From an uncultured Peptococcaceae bacterium (GTDB taxonomy: Bacteria > Bacillota > Dehalobacteriia > UBA4068 > JAAVYR01): DNA of 23,263 nt. A model generated the notes under the pieces. The model saw nothing but the letters and a program-made list of their open reading frames with translations, ran no database searches and was not told the DNA's origin. A program made the position numbers and the translations under genes. Positions 15,878 through 22,920 of this stretch are shown piece by piece (the stretch's first letter is position 1; the number at the start of each line of letters is the position of its first letter). The stretch spans positions 1-23,263 of the forward strand of contig CATIYQ010000053.1 of the NCBI GenBank assembly GCA_949739465.1. The letters run 5' to 3'.

Positions 15878-16228
15878 TTATCCGAAGTTTTCTTCCGAGT
15901 GGTAATGTCCGAATACGCAAAGCCAGATGCAAGGCGGTGTGATGCTGGTATGCTCTACCCGATGTCTTTTGTGGGCAGGGATAAGGAGGGAATCTCCTGT
16001 TTTTAAAGATACCGTTTCGTTTTCAAAGGCAATTTCTGCCTCTCCCGATACTAGGACAATCCATTCATCCTCTGCCTGGTCATACCAGAAACCTGCCGGG
16101 GAGCATTGTCCTGTGGAGACCAATCGTTCGATTCTGCCGGTTTTACCGGCACAAAGCACATTGGATAGCTCTTCCTCTTGGGGGCTCTCCGGTATATGTT
16201 CTAGGTTTAATACGTTAAAAACAGACAT
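15878..16228 (-). CDS. Cupin-domain protein
   Basis: This 116-residue single-domain protein carries a small beta-barrel cupin. The region SPAGFWYDQAEDEWIVLVSGEAEI corresponds to cupin motif 1 (landmark only), where the two usual His of HxH are replaced and only the Glu (E55) remains. Motif 2 is GDSLLIPAHKRHRVEHT, with His residues at 86, 89 and 93. Metal binding may thus be altered. Relatives with the FWYDQ..DEW pattern are widespread and uncharacterised. GGGAGG precedes the ATG at a good distance. It is transcribed divergently from the YbhB-like gene. Confidence 0.88.
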   Translation of the reverse strand: MSVFNVLNLEHIPESPQEEELSNVLCAGKTGRIERLVSTGQCSPAGFWYDQAEDEWIVLVSGEAEIAFENETVSLKTGDSLLIPAHKRHRVEHTSITPPCIWLCVFGHYHSEENFG

Positions 16229-16263
16229 GGTGATTCCTCCCGCTTTTACAAAATACGAATTTT

Positions 16264-16291
16264 ATTATATACTTTTTGTAATAAATAGCAA
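16264..16291 (-). promoter_or_regulatory. Promoter for the cupin gene
   Basis: On the minus strand TTGCTA (16286-16291), a 16-base spacer and exact TATAAT (16264-16269). The -10 box sits between two halves of an imperfectly spaced dyad, TTACAAAA (16246-16253) and TTTTGTAA (16274-16281). Confidence 0.6.
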
Positions 16292-16332
16292 ATTATTTCT
16301 TTATGCAAGGCAGAAAATAAGGAGGCTTTTTT

Positions 16333-16830
16333 ATGTATGTGACAAGTTTGGGGCTGGACGAAAAGGGACATTGGCGGGATATTTACGGCAAGCGGGGCAG
16401 CCAATTTGGCAAAGACGCCATGCCTACTTATTCCATTCCTTTAGAAATCCACGATGCGCCTGCGGACGCTAAATCCTATGTGATTATTTTTGACGATATG
16501 GACGCCATACCTGTGTGCGGTTTTGTCTGGATTCATTGGTTGGTTGCCAATCTTACCAGGACTCGCTTAGAGGAAAATGAAAGTGTGACTGCAAAGGATT
16601 TTATCCAAGGGGTCAACAGCCGTTACAGTCATGATAATATGACCGCGGAGGAAGCCGCTGTCTACGGCGGCATGGCGCCTCCTGACATGCCGCACTGCTA
16701 TGATTTGAAAGTATATGCGTTGGACTGTCTTTTGCCATTAGAAAATGGCTTTTTCTATAACGAACTGCGCCGCGCCATGGAGGGACATGTTTTAGGGAAG
16801 GCGACTTTAAGCGGCGTTTATAACGCATAG
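16333..16830 (+). CDS. YbhB/YbcL family PEBP-like protein
   Basis: This 165-residue protein is of the phosphatidylethanolamine-binding (Raf kinase inhibitor-like) family found in bacteria as YbhB/YbcL, whose role is unclear. The ligand-pocket signatures are visible in variant form: FDDMDA near 53-58 for the usual DPDAP, then WIHWLVANL at 66-74 and YGGMAPPDMPHCYDLKVYALD at about 111-131 (landmark). No signal peptide is present, so it is cytoplasmic. A strong AAGGAGG lies about 10 bases before the ATG. It is a single-gene unit followed by hairpins. Confidence 0.92.
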   Translation: MYVTSLGLDEKGHWRDIYGKRGSQFGKDAMPTYSIPLEIHDAPADAKSYVIIFDDMDAIPVCGFVWIHWLVANLTRTRLEENESVTAKDFIQGVNSRYSHDNMTAEEAAVYGGMAPPDMPHCYDLKVYALDCLLPLENGFFYNELRRAMEGHVLGKATLSGVYNA

Positions 16831-16834
16831 CAAA

Positions 16835-16872
16835 AAACTCTTTGCTCTTTTTTGAAGAAGAGCAAAGAGTTT
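16835..16872 (+). terminator. Terminator after the YbhB-like gene
   Basis: Fifteen-base arms AAACTCTTTGCTCTT (16835-16849) and complement (16858-16872) with an 8-base loop. The T-tail is weak (TTTATTTA). Confidence 0.75.
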
Positions 16873-17088
16873 ATTTACAGCCGCTAATAAATAAGGGAAA
16901 ACGAAAGTATCCCGTCAGGCGTTTTCCCGTTTATTTACACCGGCAAAAGACAATGACATTTTTGTTTTGGTAGGGCGCTCTTTCTATTGTGCCTGGATAT
17001 TTTCATTTTAAACAAATTTAGGATAATTTTATGGCGGAAAATTCTGTAAAAACCCTCAGAAATATCTTATTTTTCCCCTATTGGGTGA
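16873..17088. other. Long intergenic stretch with second hairpin and repeat
   Basis: This stretch and the promoter after it form the 330-base gap between the YbhB-like gene and the second kinase-like gene. A second hairpin has GGGAAAACG (16895-16903) pairing with 16920-16928. The sequence GTTTATTTACA follows both this hairpin (16929-16939) and the preceding terminator (16869-16879). A 22-codon frame from the ATG at 17031 to the stop at 17097-17099 is preceded by TAGGAT but is too short to trust. I see no other gene. Confidence 0.5.
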
Positions 17089-17117
17089 TTGAATGTTAAA
17101 AATTTTTCTGATATAAT
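17089..17117 (+). promoter_or_regulatory. Promoter for the second kinase-like gene
   Basis: TTGAAT (17089-17094), a 17-base spacer and exact TATAAT (17112-17117). Transcription would start near 17124, leaving an approximately 80-base leader. An inverted repeat ATGGTGA-N8-TCACCAT (17116-17137) covers the start region. Confidence 0.75.
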
Positions 17118-17204
17118 GGTGAAAAGCATATCACCATGACTATGATCCAAGAGAAGCGTCGTGATATCATAAGCCATGTGAAATAATTAAGGAGTTGATT
17201 TGAT

Positions 17205-17813
17205 ATGACAGATATGCATAAAGTAATTACCATGAACCGTGAATATGGTTGCTGTGGTTCTGAGATTGCGTCTGAAACAGCCAAACGGTTGGGCATTGAA
17301 TATTATGATCGTAACTTGGTAAATATGGCAATTGAACACGGCGGCATTGAACCGGGCGTTTTAGAAAGCGTAGATGAAAAATCTCCGAACTTGGCCTTTT
17401 ATAAACGGGTATCCATCGGTAACGAAAAAGCCCCGAAAGCTACCACTGTCAGCGACGTACTCTATTCCTTGCAAAAAGACGTCTTGGTAAATGCAGCAAA
17501 AGAAAAAGACTATATCGTAGTCGGTCGGTGCGGTAACTTTGCCTTAAAAGACGAACCCATTAAACTCTTGCGGGTAAAGCTCATCGGCTCTATGGATTTT
17601 AAAATCGACTATGTGATGAGAACGGAAGGCTTAAGCGAATTCGCTGCTATCCGCGCCATTAAAAAGAAAGAACAAAAAAGAAAAGATTCTTACTATTATC
17701 ACACCAAACAAAGCTGGTCGGACCCGCTTAACTATGACATCTGTCTCAATGTAGATAAGCTGGGTATCGAAGGTTGTGTCAATGCTTTGTGCGGTCTTTA
17801 CAACACGCTGTAA
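17205..17813 (+). CDS. Cytidylate kinase-like protein, copy 2
   Basis: This 202-residue protein is of the same cytidylate kinase-like family as the gene ending at 13168. Shared landmarks are the N-terminal ITMNREYGCCGSEIASETAKRL region (compare ITVGRQYASGGKSIARALAERL in copy 1), the YD that follows, VVGRCGNFAL, and the basic RKDSYYYHTKQSW..P.NYD lid-like segment. In the nucleotide-binding loop the copy 1 GGKS is CGSE here, without lysine, so nucleotide binding may differ. AAGGAG lies 10 bases upstream of the ATG. The gene has its own strong promoter and terminator, so it is an independent unit. The true substrate is unknown. Confidence 0.9.
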   Translation: MTDMHKVITMNREYGCCGSEIASETAKRLGIEYYDRNLVNMAIEHGGIEPGVLESVDEKSPNLAFYKRVSIGNEKAPKATTVSDVLYSLQKDVLVNAAKEKDYIVVGRCGNFALKDEPIKLLRVKLIGSMDFKIDYVMRTEGLSEFAAIRAIKKKEQKRKDSYYYHTKQSWSDPLNYDICLNVDKLGIEGCVNALCGLYNTL

Positions 17814-17835
17814 TTTCTGGCGAAATAAGATAAAT

Positions 17836-17866
17836 AAAAAGAGAACGGTTTTTCCGTTCTCTTTTT
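17836..17866. terminator. Bidirectional terminator between the kinase-like and aminotransferase genes
   Basis: Thirteen-base arms AAAAAGAGAACGG (17836-17848) and complement (17854-17866) around a T5 loop, with a following T-run; it lies between convergent genes. Confidence 0.92.
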
Positions 17867-17885
17867 TTGATTGGATGCTTGTTTT

Positions 17886-19091
17886 TTACAGTTCTTTTAA
17901 CAGGTCCCCTAATCTGTGAATGCCTTCCCGAATGGTTTCGCTGTCAGCGTTGGTGAAGTTTAAGCGCATGGTGTTGACGCCGTGTTGGTTCACATAGAAA
18001 GGGTCGCCCGGTACGAAAGCGACTTTCCGTTCCAATGCTTTGGGGAACAAATCTAGGGCGCTCGTGCCTTCCGGTAAGGTTGCCCAGATGAACATGCCGC
18101 CGTCCGGTTTGGTATAGGATACCGTATCGGGGAAATATTCTGCCATGGCGTCTAACATGGCTTGAGCTTGGCTTTCATACAAGTTTTTGATGTCGTTAAT
18201 GTGTGCGTCCACGTCGTTGTTGCTGAGATAGTCGTAAATCAAATATTGGGAGAAGACGTTGGTGTGGAGGTCGCTTGCTTCCTTGGAAATGGAGATGTTC
18301 TTTAACAGCTCTTTGTTTTCCGATACGATGAAACCGATGCGCATACCGGGGGTTACTGTTTTTGAGAAGGTGCCCAGCACGATGCTGTTAGGGTGCTTGC
18401 CAAGACCAATATAAGGCAGCCGTTCGCCACGGAAACGTAAATCACCGTATGGGTCGTCTTCTACCAGAACGATGTTATGCTTTTGTAGGATTTCACAGAC
18501 TTTCTTTCTGTTTTCCGCAGAATAGGTCAACCCTGTAGGGTTTTGGAAGTCGGGAATGGCATAAACGAATTTGATGTTTTTATGGGTTAAGGCTTCTTCC
18601 AGTTGGTCCAAATCCAACCCGTCTTTGGTTAAGTTTACAGGGTAAAAGGTAGGGTGATATTGTGAGAAGGCTTGCAAAGCCCCTAAATAACTGGGCTTTT
18701 CTACGATGATGCCGTCGTTGTCGTTGAGCAATACTTTGCTGATTAAATCCAGGGCTTGTTGAGAGCCGGTAGTCACCAGGATGTTTTCTTCGCTAAGGTT
18801 TGTACCATAGCGTTTGTTATATCGTTCTGCCAGCAGTCCTCGTAATTCGGGAATGCCTGCTGTGACAGAGTATTGAAATACCTTATCTCCATAGGTTTTC
18901 ACAATCCGTTCCATGGAAGTTAGCAGTTCTTCTTGGGGGAAGGAAACAGGATTAGGCAGTCCCCCCGCAAAGGAAATGATTTCTGGGTCAACGGCTACTT
19001 TCAAAATACTTCTCACGAAGGAGGGCGGCGTGGATTTGATTCTTTCTGATAATAATTGGTCGATAGGAGATGAATTGTTTTTTTCAGTCAT
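17886..19091 (-). CDS. PLP-dependent class I aminotransferase, LysN/2-aminoadipate type
   Basis: This 401-residue protein is a fold-type I aminotransferase of the COG1167 group (aminoadipate or multi-substrate aminotransferase) without the GntR domain of MocR regulators. Seen are FAGGLPNP at 41-48, TTGSQQALDL at 107-116, NPTG at 184-187, EDDPYGDLRF at 211-220, the PLP-binding lysine K244 in GTFSKTVTPGMRIGF, and the substrate-carboxylate Arg in TMRLNFT near the C-terminus. It is the last gene of the proB-proA cluster, 63 bases after proA. GAGG lies about 10 bases before the ATG. Likely amino donors are aromatic, branched or aminoadipate; the neighbourhood alone cannot decide. Confidence 0.92.
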   Translation of the reverse strand: MTEKNNSSPIDQLLSERIKSTPPSFVRSILKVAVDPEIISFAGGLPNPVSFPQEELLTSMERIVKTYGDKVFQYSVTAGIPELRGLLAERYNKRYGTNLSEENILVTTGSQQALDLISKVLLNDNDGIIVEKPSYLGALQAFSQYHPTFYPVNLTKDGLDLDQLEEALTHKNIKFVYAIPDFQNPTGLTYSAENRKKVCEILQKHNIVLVEDDPYGDLRFRGERLPYIGLGKHPNSIVLGTFSKTVTPGMRIGFIVSENKELLKNISISKEASDLHTNVFSQYLIYDYLSNNDVDAHINDIKNLYESQAQAMLDAMAEYFPDTVSYTKPDGGMFIWATLPEGTSALDLFPKALERKVAFVPGDPFYVNQHGVNTMRLNFTNADSETIREGIHRLGDLLKEL

Positions 19092-19154
19092 AATAGCAGA
19101 TGCCTCTTTTCTTATAGTTTGGTTGATATGTAGTATGGTTTTTATGGCAGGGGA

Positions 19155-20420
19155 TTATTTGCGAATTTGTCCGTTGCCGCGAAGGATATATTTCCAGCTA
19201 GTTAGCTGGTCTAGTCCCATGGGACCTCTGGCGTGGAGCTTTTGGGTAGAGATGCCGATTTCTGCGCCGAAACCAAACTCACCGCCATCGGTAAAACGGG
19301 TGGAGGCGTTAATATAAACAGCCGCTGCGTCTATCCTTCTGGTAAATTCTTGTCCTTTTGCATAGTCCTCTGTGATGATTGCCTCTGAGTGACGGGTGGA
19401 GTAGCGGTCAATATGCATGAGCGCTTCCTCCATATCCTGTACGACTTTGCAGCAAATGATGTAGTCGTTGTATTCGGTGGCATAATCCTCCTCTGTGGCA
19501 GTGGCAATTTCTTCGCCTAAAATCGCTTGCGTGCGGGGACAGCCTCGCCATGTTACTTGATGTTGGTCCAGCCTTTCCTTTAGCTTAGGCAGCAGTTCGC
19601 CGGCAATGTTCTCATGGAGGAGAATGGTCTCTACCGCATTGCATACGCTGGGGCGGGAGGTTTTGGCGTTGTCGATAATATCTACCGCCATAGCAAGGTC
19701 TGCTGTTTCGTCTACATAAATGTGGCAGTTCCCTACCCCTGTCTCAATGACGGGAACGGTGGCGTTTGCCACCACAGCGCGAATCAGCCCTGCTCCTCCT
19801 CTGGGAATGAGTACGTCCAAATAACCGTTAAGCCGCATCATTTGAGTGGCGGTTTCCCGGGAGGTATCTTCGACCAAGGCGATACCATGGGCGGGGAGTC
19901 CTGCCTCTCTCAGTGCGTCCGCCATGATTTTGGCAAGGGTCATATTAGAGTGGAGCGCTTCTTTGCCGCCTTTTAAGAGACAGGCATTGCCTGCTTTCAG
20001 GCAAAGGACGGCGGCGTCCACCGTCACATTGGGACGGGCTTCGTAAATGATACCGATAACCCCTAAAGGAACTTTTACCCGGGTCATTTCTAAGCCGTTG
20101 GGGAGGGTTGCGCCAAAGTCGACTTTGCCCAACGGGTCGGGAAGTGTAATTACTTGCCGACAGGCGGCGGCAATGGCTGCAATCCGTTCCGATGTTAAAG
20201 CGAGACGGTCTATCATAGCAGGGGCAATGCCGTTTTCTTTGGCGGTTGCGATATCTTTTTTGTTGGCAGCTAATATTTCTTCCTCGTGAGAGAGCAGATT
20301 TGCCGCAATGCGTTCAATGGCATTGTTTCGCTCTTGAGCAGAGGCAATATTTAGGACTTTAGCAGCTTCTTTTACTTTGGCGGCTAAGGTCTCTAAGGGG
20401 GTAAGCCCTGTATTTGTCAT
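19155..20420 (-). CDS. proA: Gamma-glutamyl phosphate reductase
   Basis: ProA reduces gamma-glutamyl phosphate with NADPH to glutamate-5-semialdehyde, which cyclises on the way to proline. The 421 residues match the family. Seen are PLGVIGIIYEARPNVTVD at about 118-134, the AGNACLLKGGKEA stretch, LIPRGGAGLI and the catalytic cysteine C260 in SRPSVCNAVET. The C-terminus has FGFGAEIGISTQKLHARGPMGL as a landmark of the family. The start follows proB by 27 bases on the same strand, and the ATG is preceded by AGAAAGAAGGGA, with the last six bases of that string acting as ribosome binding site. Confidence 0.97.
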   Translation of the reverse strand: MTNTGLTPLETLAAKVKEAAKVLNIASAQERNNAIERIAANLLSHEEEILAANKKDIATAKENGIAPAMIDRLALTSERIAAIAAACRQVITLPDPLGKVDFGATLPNGLEMTRVKVPLGVIGIIYEARPNVTVDAAVLCLKAGNACLLKGGKEALHSNMTLAKIMADALREAGLPAHGIALVEDTSRETATQMMRLNGYLDVLIPRGGAGLIRAVVANATVPVIETGVGNCHIYVDETADLAMAVDIIDNAKTSRPSVCNAVETILLHENIAGELLPKLKERLDQHQVTWRGCPRTQAILGEEIATATEEDYATEYNDYIICCKVVQDMEEALMHIDRYSTRHSEAIITEDYAKGQEFTRRIDAAAVYINASTRFTDGGEFGFGAEIGISTQKLHARGPMGLDQLTSWKYILRGNGQIRK

Positions 20421-20447
20421 GGTATCCCTTCTTTCTTATCTTGGGAC

Positions 20448-21239
20448 TTATTTTGCAGCGACGAAATGAGTGCCGATGGATTTGCCGTCAAAGAGACGAT
20501 AGAGATTGGTAGGTTGGTCACCGCTGATAATGGTCATATCAATGCCTGCCGCCATGGTAATCTGGGCGGCGTGGAGCTTGGTAATCATGCCGCCGGTGCC
20601 GCGGTCGGTGCCTGCCCCTTGGGCAATGGCGAGGATATGGTCGTCGATTTCTTCGACGGTAGGGATAAGCTTGGCGGTAGCGGGATTTTTCCGTGGGTTT
20701 TCTGTATAGAGTCCGTCTACGTCACTCATGATGATGAGAGCGTCAGCGTCTACCAACGTTGCTACCAGTGCAGATAAGGTGTCGTTATCGCCAAACTCGA
20801 TTTCTTCGGTGTTGACGGTATCGTTTTCATTGACAATGGGAATAACGCCCATTTCCAGGAGGCGGCAAAAAGTATTTTTGATGTTTTGTTTCCAATGGTC
20901 GTTTTCCATCATATCTCGAGTTAAGAGCAATTGGGAGACGATATGGTTATACTCGGAAAAAGCTTTGTCATAAAGATACATGAGCTCGCATTGTCCCACT
21001 GCTGCTGCCGCTTGCTTGGAGGGCATATCTTTGGGCTTCTCACTAAGACCCAGCTTCCCCACGCCGACGCTGATGGCGGCGGAGGTCACCACGATTAGCT
21101 CCCGACCGGAATTTTTAATATCGGCGAGTACTTTCACTAGATTTTCCATGCGGCGGATATTGATAATACCCGTGTCGTGGGTGAGGGTGGATGTGCCTAC
21201 CTTAACCACGATTCGCTTGGCTTCTTGAAAACAATTCAT
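20448..21239 (-). CDS. proB: Glutamate 5-kinase, short form without PUA domain
   Basis: ProB phosphorylates glutamate at the gamma-carboxyl group and is the usual control point of proline synthesis. From the ATG at 21239 the protein has 263 residues. Seen are VVKVGTSTL at 11-19, VTSAAISVGVGKL at 51-63, NENDTV at 138-143, FGDNDTLSALVA at 149-160, SDVDGLYT at 172-179 and GTGGM at 214-218. It stops where the amino-acid kinase domain ends, so it lacks the PUA domain of the E. coli enzyme (about 367 residues). A longer frame reaches 21347 but would overlap the preceding gene and the promoter and has no family homology; the ATG at 21239 has an AGGGG site upstream. Confidence 0.95.
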   Translation of the reverse strand: MNCFQEAKRIVVKVGTSTLTHDTGIINIRRMENLVKVLADIKNSGRELIVVTSAAISVGVGKLGLSEKPKDMPSKQAAAAVGQCELMYLYDKAFSEYNHIVSQLLLTRDMMENDHWKQNIKNTFCRLLEMGVIPIVNENDTVNTEEIEFGDNDTLSALVATLVDADALIIMSDVDGLYTENPRKNPATAKLIPTVEEIDDHILAIAQGAGTDRGTGGMITKLHAAQITMAAGIDMTIISGDQPTNLYRLFDGKSIGTHFVAAK

Positions 21240-21273
21240 CGCAAACGCCCCTATCCTAATTCTTATGGTTTCT

Positions 21274-21301
21274 ATTATAGCAATTTTGAATAAAAACACA
21301 A
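21274..21301 (-). promoter_or_regulatory. Promoter for proB-proA-aminotransferase
   Basis: On the minus strand TTGTGT (21296-21301), a 16-base spacer and exact TATAAT (21274-21279), about 35 bases before the proB start. No terminator is visible between the Fe-S gene and proB, so read-through from upstream is also possible. Confidence 0.65.
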
Positions 21302-21321
21302 TGGAAAAGAGCAGATTCGGA

Positions 21322-22695
21322 TTACTTTTTGTCCAGTAGGTTGGCAAGATAGTGGGAGCGGATTTGCTCCTTTGCCAAGAGTTGTTTGGCTGGCGGCAGT
21401 TTCAAAATGGCTCCTAAAATGGCTGCCATGGCGCGGTGGCTGGCGAAGGCTTGATTGTCAAAGATGAGGTTAGGGAGCCTGCCTTTGTCAATGGCGGCAA
21501 GAACGATACGGTGAGAGGCGGTCACTGGGGTGATAATGGTGTTTTCCCGTTTCTTTAGCGTTATGGCTTCTGTTGGACAGCTTTGAACGCATAAGCCGCA
21601 GCCCAGGCAGACAGATTCGTCTATGGTAAGACTGATACGGTATTTGCCCTGCTTCTTGCTGATGATACGTTTGTCTTCTTCCCGGCTTACGGTAAATTCT
21701 CCGGGGGCGGCAATTTCTTCCTCGGTTAAAGGCGTTTTTTCCAGCTTGATGCAGTCCACAGGACAGATTTTCTCGCACTTGCCGCAGCCGATGCAAGCGT
21801 CTGATACTTGTGGCAGGAAGGACGTGGTGTTAATGGAATTGAGGGTGCCGAACCGCTTAATCGCCAAGAGCGCTTCACAGCAGCAGCCGCAGCAGTTGCA
21901 GATAAAGGGCATGTCCTTCTGCTCGTTTTCACCGATTTGCACCAGGTGATGTTCTTGAGAAAGTTCAATGGCGTCCATAGCTTCCGATAGGGTCAGTTCC
22001 CGGGCGTGTCCATATTTAATCAGGGACTTGGCGGTGTTGCCTAGCGTGAGGCAGACGTCCAGTGGCGCGTCGCAATTTTTGCCCATATGGAGCATTTTGT
22101 GGCGGCAATAGCAAGTCCCCACGGCGATGGTCCCGGCTTTTTCCAGAATATGGCTGGTTCGTTCATAATCTAAAATGTGCAGCTCATGGGGAATGTGTTC
22201 CCCTTGTTCTTTTGCTTTGCTCTGTTCATAAGCTTTTTCGTTGACGAGAATCCTGCCCAGCTTGGTATTGGTGACGAATAATTCCCGAACAAAGTCCTCT
22301 TCTACATTCAAGTATTCATAAAGAAGGGCGGAAATTTGCTTTTGGTCGCGATGACCGCCCATACGCATGAGAGAAAACTCAAAAAAACCTGCCATAGGCG
22401 GCGGCAGGATGAACTGCCTGTTGCCTTCCGGGTCGGTTACGTCCAGGAGCATAGCCTTGGACGCTAAATCCGTAAGGATTTTTTCTGTTTCCAATGGCGA
22501 TTTCTTTAACGCCTTTGCCGCCTTCTCAATGGAGAAAGGACGGACGGGGAGAAGAGACAGCACCTCCGCTTCTTTCTCGCTGACCAGGGCTTCTAAAAGG
22601 GGGTAGAGGGCTTTGGTCTGGGGCGCGCCTTGAGGTAACAGATTAAGCCTGTCGGCAAAGGTCTGATAGCCGTTTTTGATGGTATGATGTCCCAT
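21322..22695 (-). CDS. Multi-cluster 4Fe-4S protein with winged-helix-like N-terminus
   Basis: This 457-residue protein has no sure functional name. Residues about 40-110 look like a winged helix-turn-helix (EAEVLSLLPVRPFSIEKAAKALKKS region). A first Cys group has C195, C197, C208 and C215 (CYCRHKM..H....C..PLDVC). A second dense group has C266, C268, C269 and C271-273 (FICNCCGCCCEAL). Two bacterial ferredoxin clusters follow: C301, C304, C307, C311 (with C315 after) and C363, C366, C369, C373, each ending CP. Up to four clusters are possible. It probably acts in electron transfer or redox sensing in the cytoplasm. AAAGGAG lies about 11 bases before the ATG. Confidence 0.88.
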   Translation of the reverse strand: MGHHTIKNGYQTFADRLNLLPQGAPQTKALYPLLEALVSEKEAEVLSLLPVRPFSIEKAAKALKKSPLETEKILTDLASKAMLLDVTDPEGNRQFILPPPMAGFFEFSLMRMGGHRDQKQISALLYEYLNVEEDFVRELFVTNTKLGRILVNEKAYEQSKAKEQGEHIPHELHILDYERTSHILEKAGTIAVGTCYCRHKMLHMGKNCDAPLDVCLTLGNTAKSLIKYGHARELTLSEAMDAIELSQEHHLVQIGENEQKDMPFICNCCGCCCEALLAIKRFGTLNSINTTSFLPQVSDACIGCGKCEKICPVDCIKLEKTPLTEEEIAAPGEFTVSREEDKRIISKKQGKYRISLTIDESVCLGCGLCVQSCPTEAITLKKRENTIITPVTASHRIVLAAIDKGRLPNLIFDNQAFASHRAMAAILGAILKLPPAKQLLAKEQIRSHYLANLLDKK

Positions 22696-22719
22696 AGTAA
22701 AAATGCTCCTTTGTGATAG

Positions 22720-22746
22720 ATAATAGTTTGAAAATAAAACTATTAT
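22720..22746. promoter_or_regulatory. AT-rich dyad in the leader of the Fe-S gene
   Basis: Perfect inverted repeat ATAATAGTTT (22720-22729), 7-base loop, AAACTATTAT (22737-22746). It lies just downstream of the likely start of transcription and upstream of the ribosome binding site, a repressor-operator position. Confidence 0.45.
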
Positions 22747-22760
22747 TTCGTTTGCTACTT

Positions 22761-22788
22761 ATTATAATCTTTTTTTCATTTTTTACCA
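22761..22788 (-). promoter_or_regulatory. Possible promoter for the Fe-S gene
   Basis: On the minus strand an exact TATAAT (22761-22766) with a poor -35 match (TGGTAA, 22783-22788) at 16 bases. The weak -35 box would fit a promoter that needs an activator. Confidence 0.4.
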
Positions 22789-22822
22789 GAGGGAATTTTA
22801 AAATTTTTGTCGGAGATAGGCG

Positions 22823-22865
22823 AAAAAAGAGAGTTCGGAAATTATTTTTTCCTGACTCTCTTTTT
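22823..22865. terminator. Orphan bidirectional terminator
   Basis: A-run plus GAGAGT (22823 on) pairs with ACTCTC plus T-run (to 22865), with a two-base mismatch followed by GGAA/TTCC and an AT-rich loop. No convincing gene precedes it on either strand. On the minus strand a coding-like scrap ends at 22879-22881, about 14 bases before it. Confidence 0.7.
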
Positions 22866-22878
22866 CTTGTTGGGGTAT

Positions 22879-22920
22879 TTAGGCGAGGCAGCAGGCGTAG
22901 TTCAGGTTGAAGAAATGTTT
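22879..22920 (-). pseudogene. Possible 3' remnant of a small gene
   Basis: On the minus strand an open stretch ends KHFFNLNYACCLA and a TAA at 22879-22881. These 39 coding bases are far richer in G+C than the surrounding intergenic DNA and are followed directly by a terminator. The frame extends rightward to about 22968 without any ATG, GTG or TTG, and no ribosome binding site is seen. It could be the end of a deleted gene, a very small peptide with an odd start, or chance. Confidence 0.2.

Noticed and set aside
15927..16472. 181-codon plus-strand frame over the cupin gene and the start of the YbhB-like gene
   Set aside because: It runs antisense to the cupin and out of phase with the YbhB-like gene, both of which have clear family patterns and ribosome binding sites.
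21240..21347. 36-residue upstream extension of ProB
   Set aside because: It would overlap the end of the Fe-S gene and cover the promoter, and family homology begins at the ATG at 21239.
22713..22910. 65-codon plus-strand frame in the right intergenic region
   Set aside because: It runs through the dyad, the promoter and the terminator hairpin, has no ribosome binding site and consists of low-complexity hydrophobic and basic residues.
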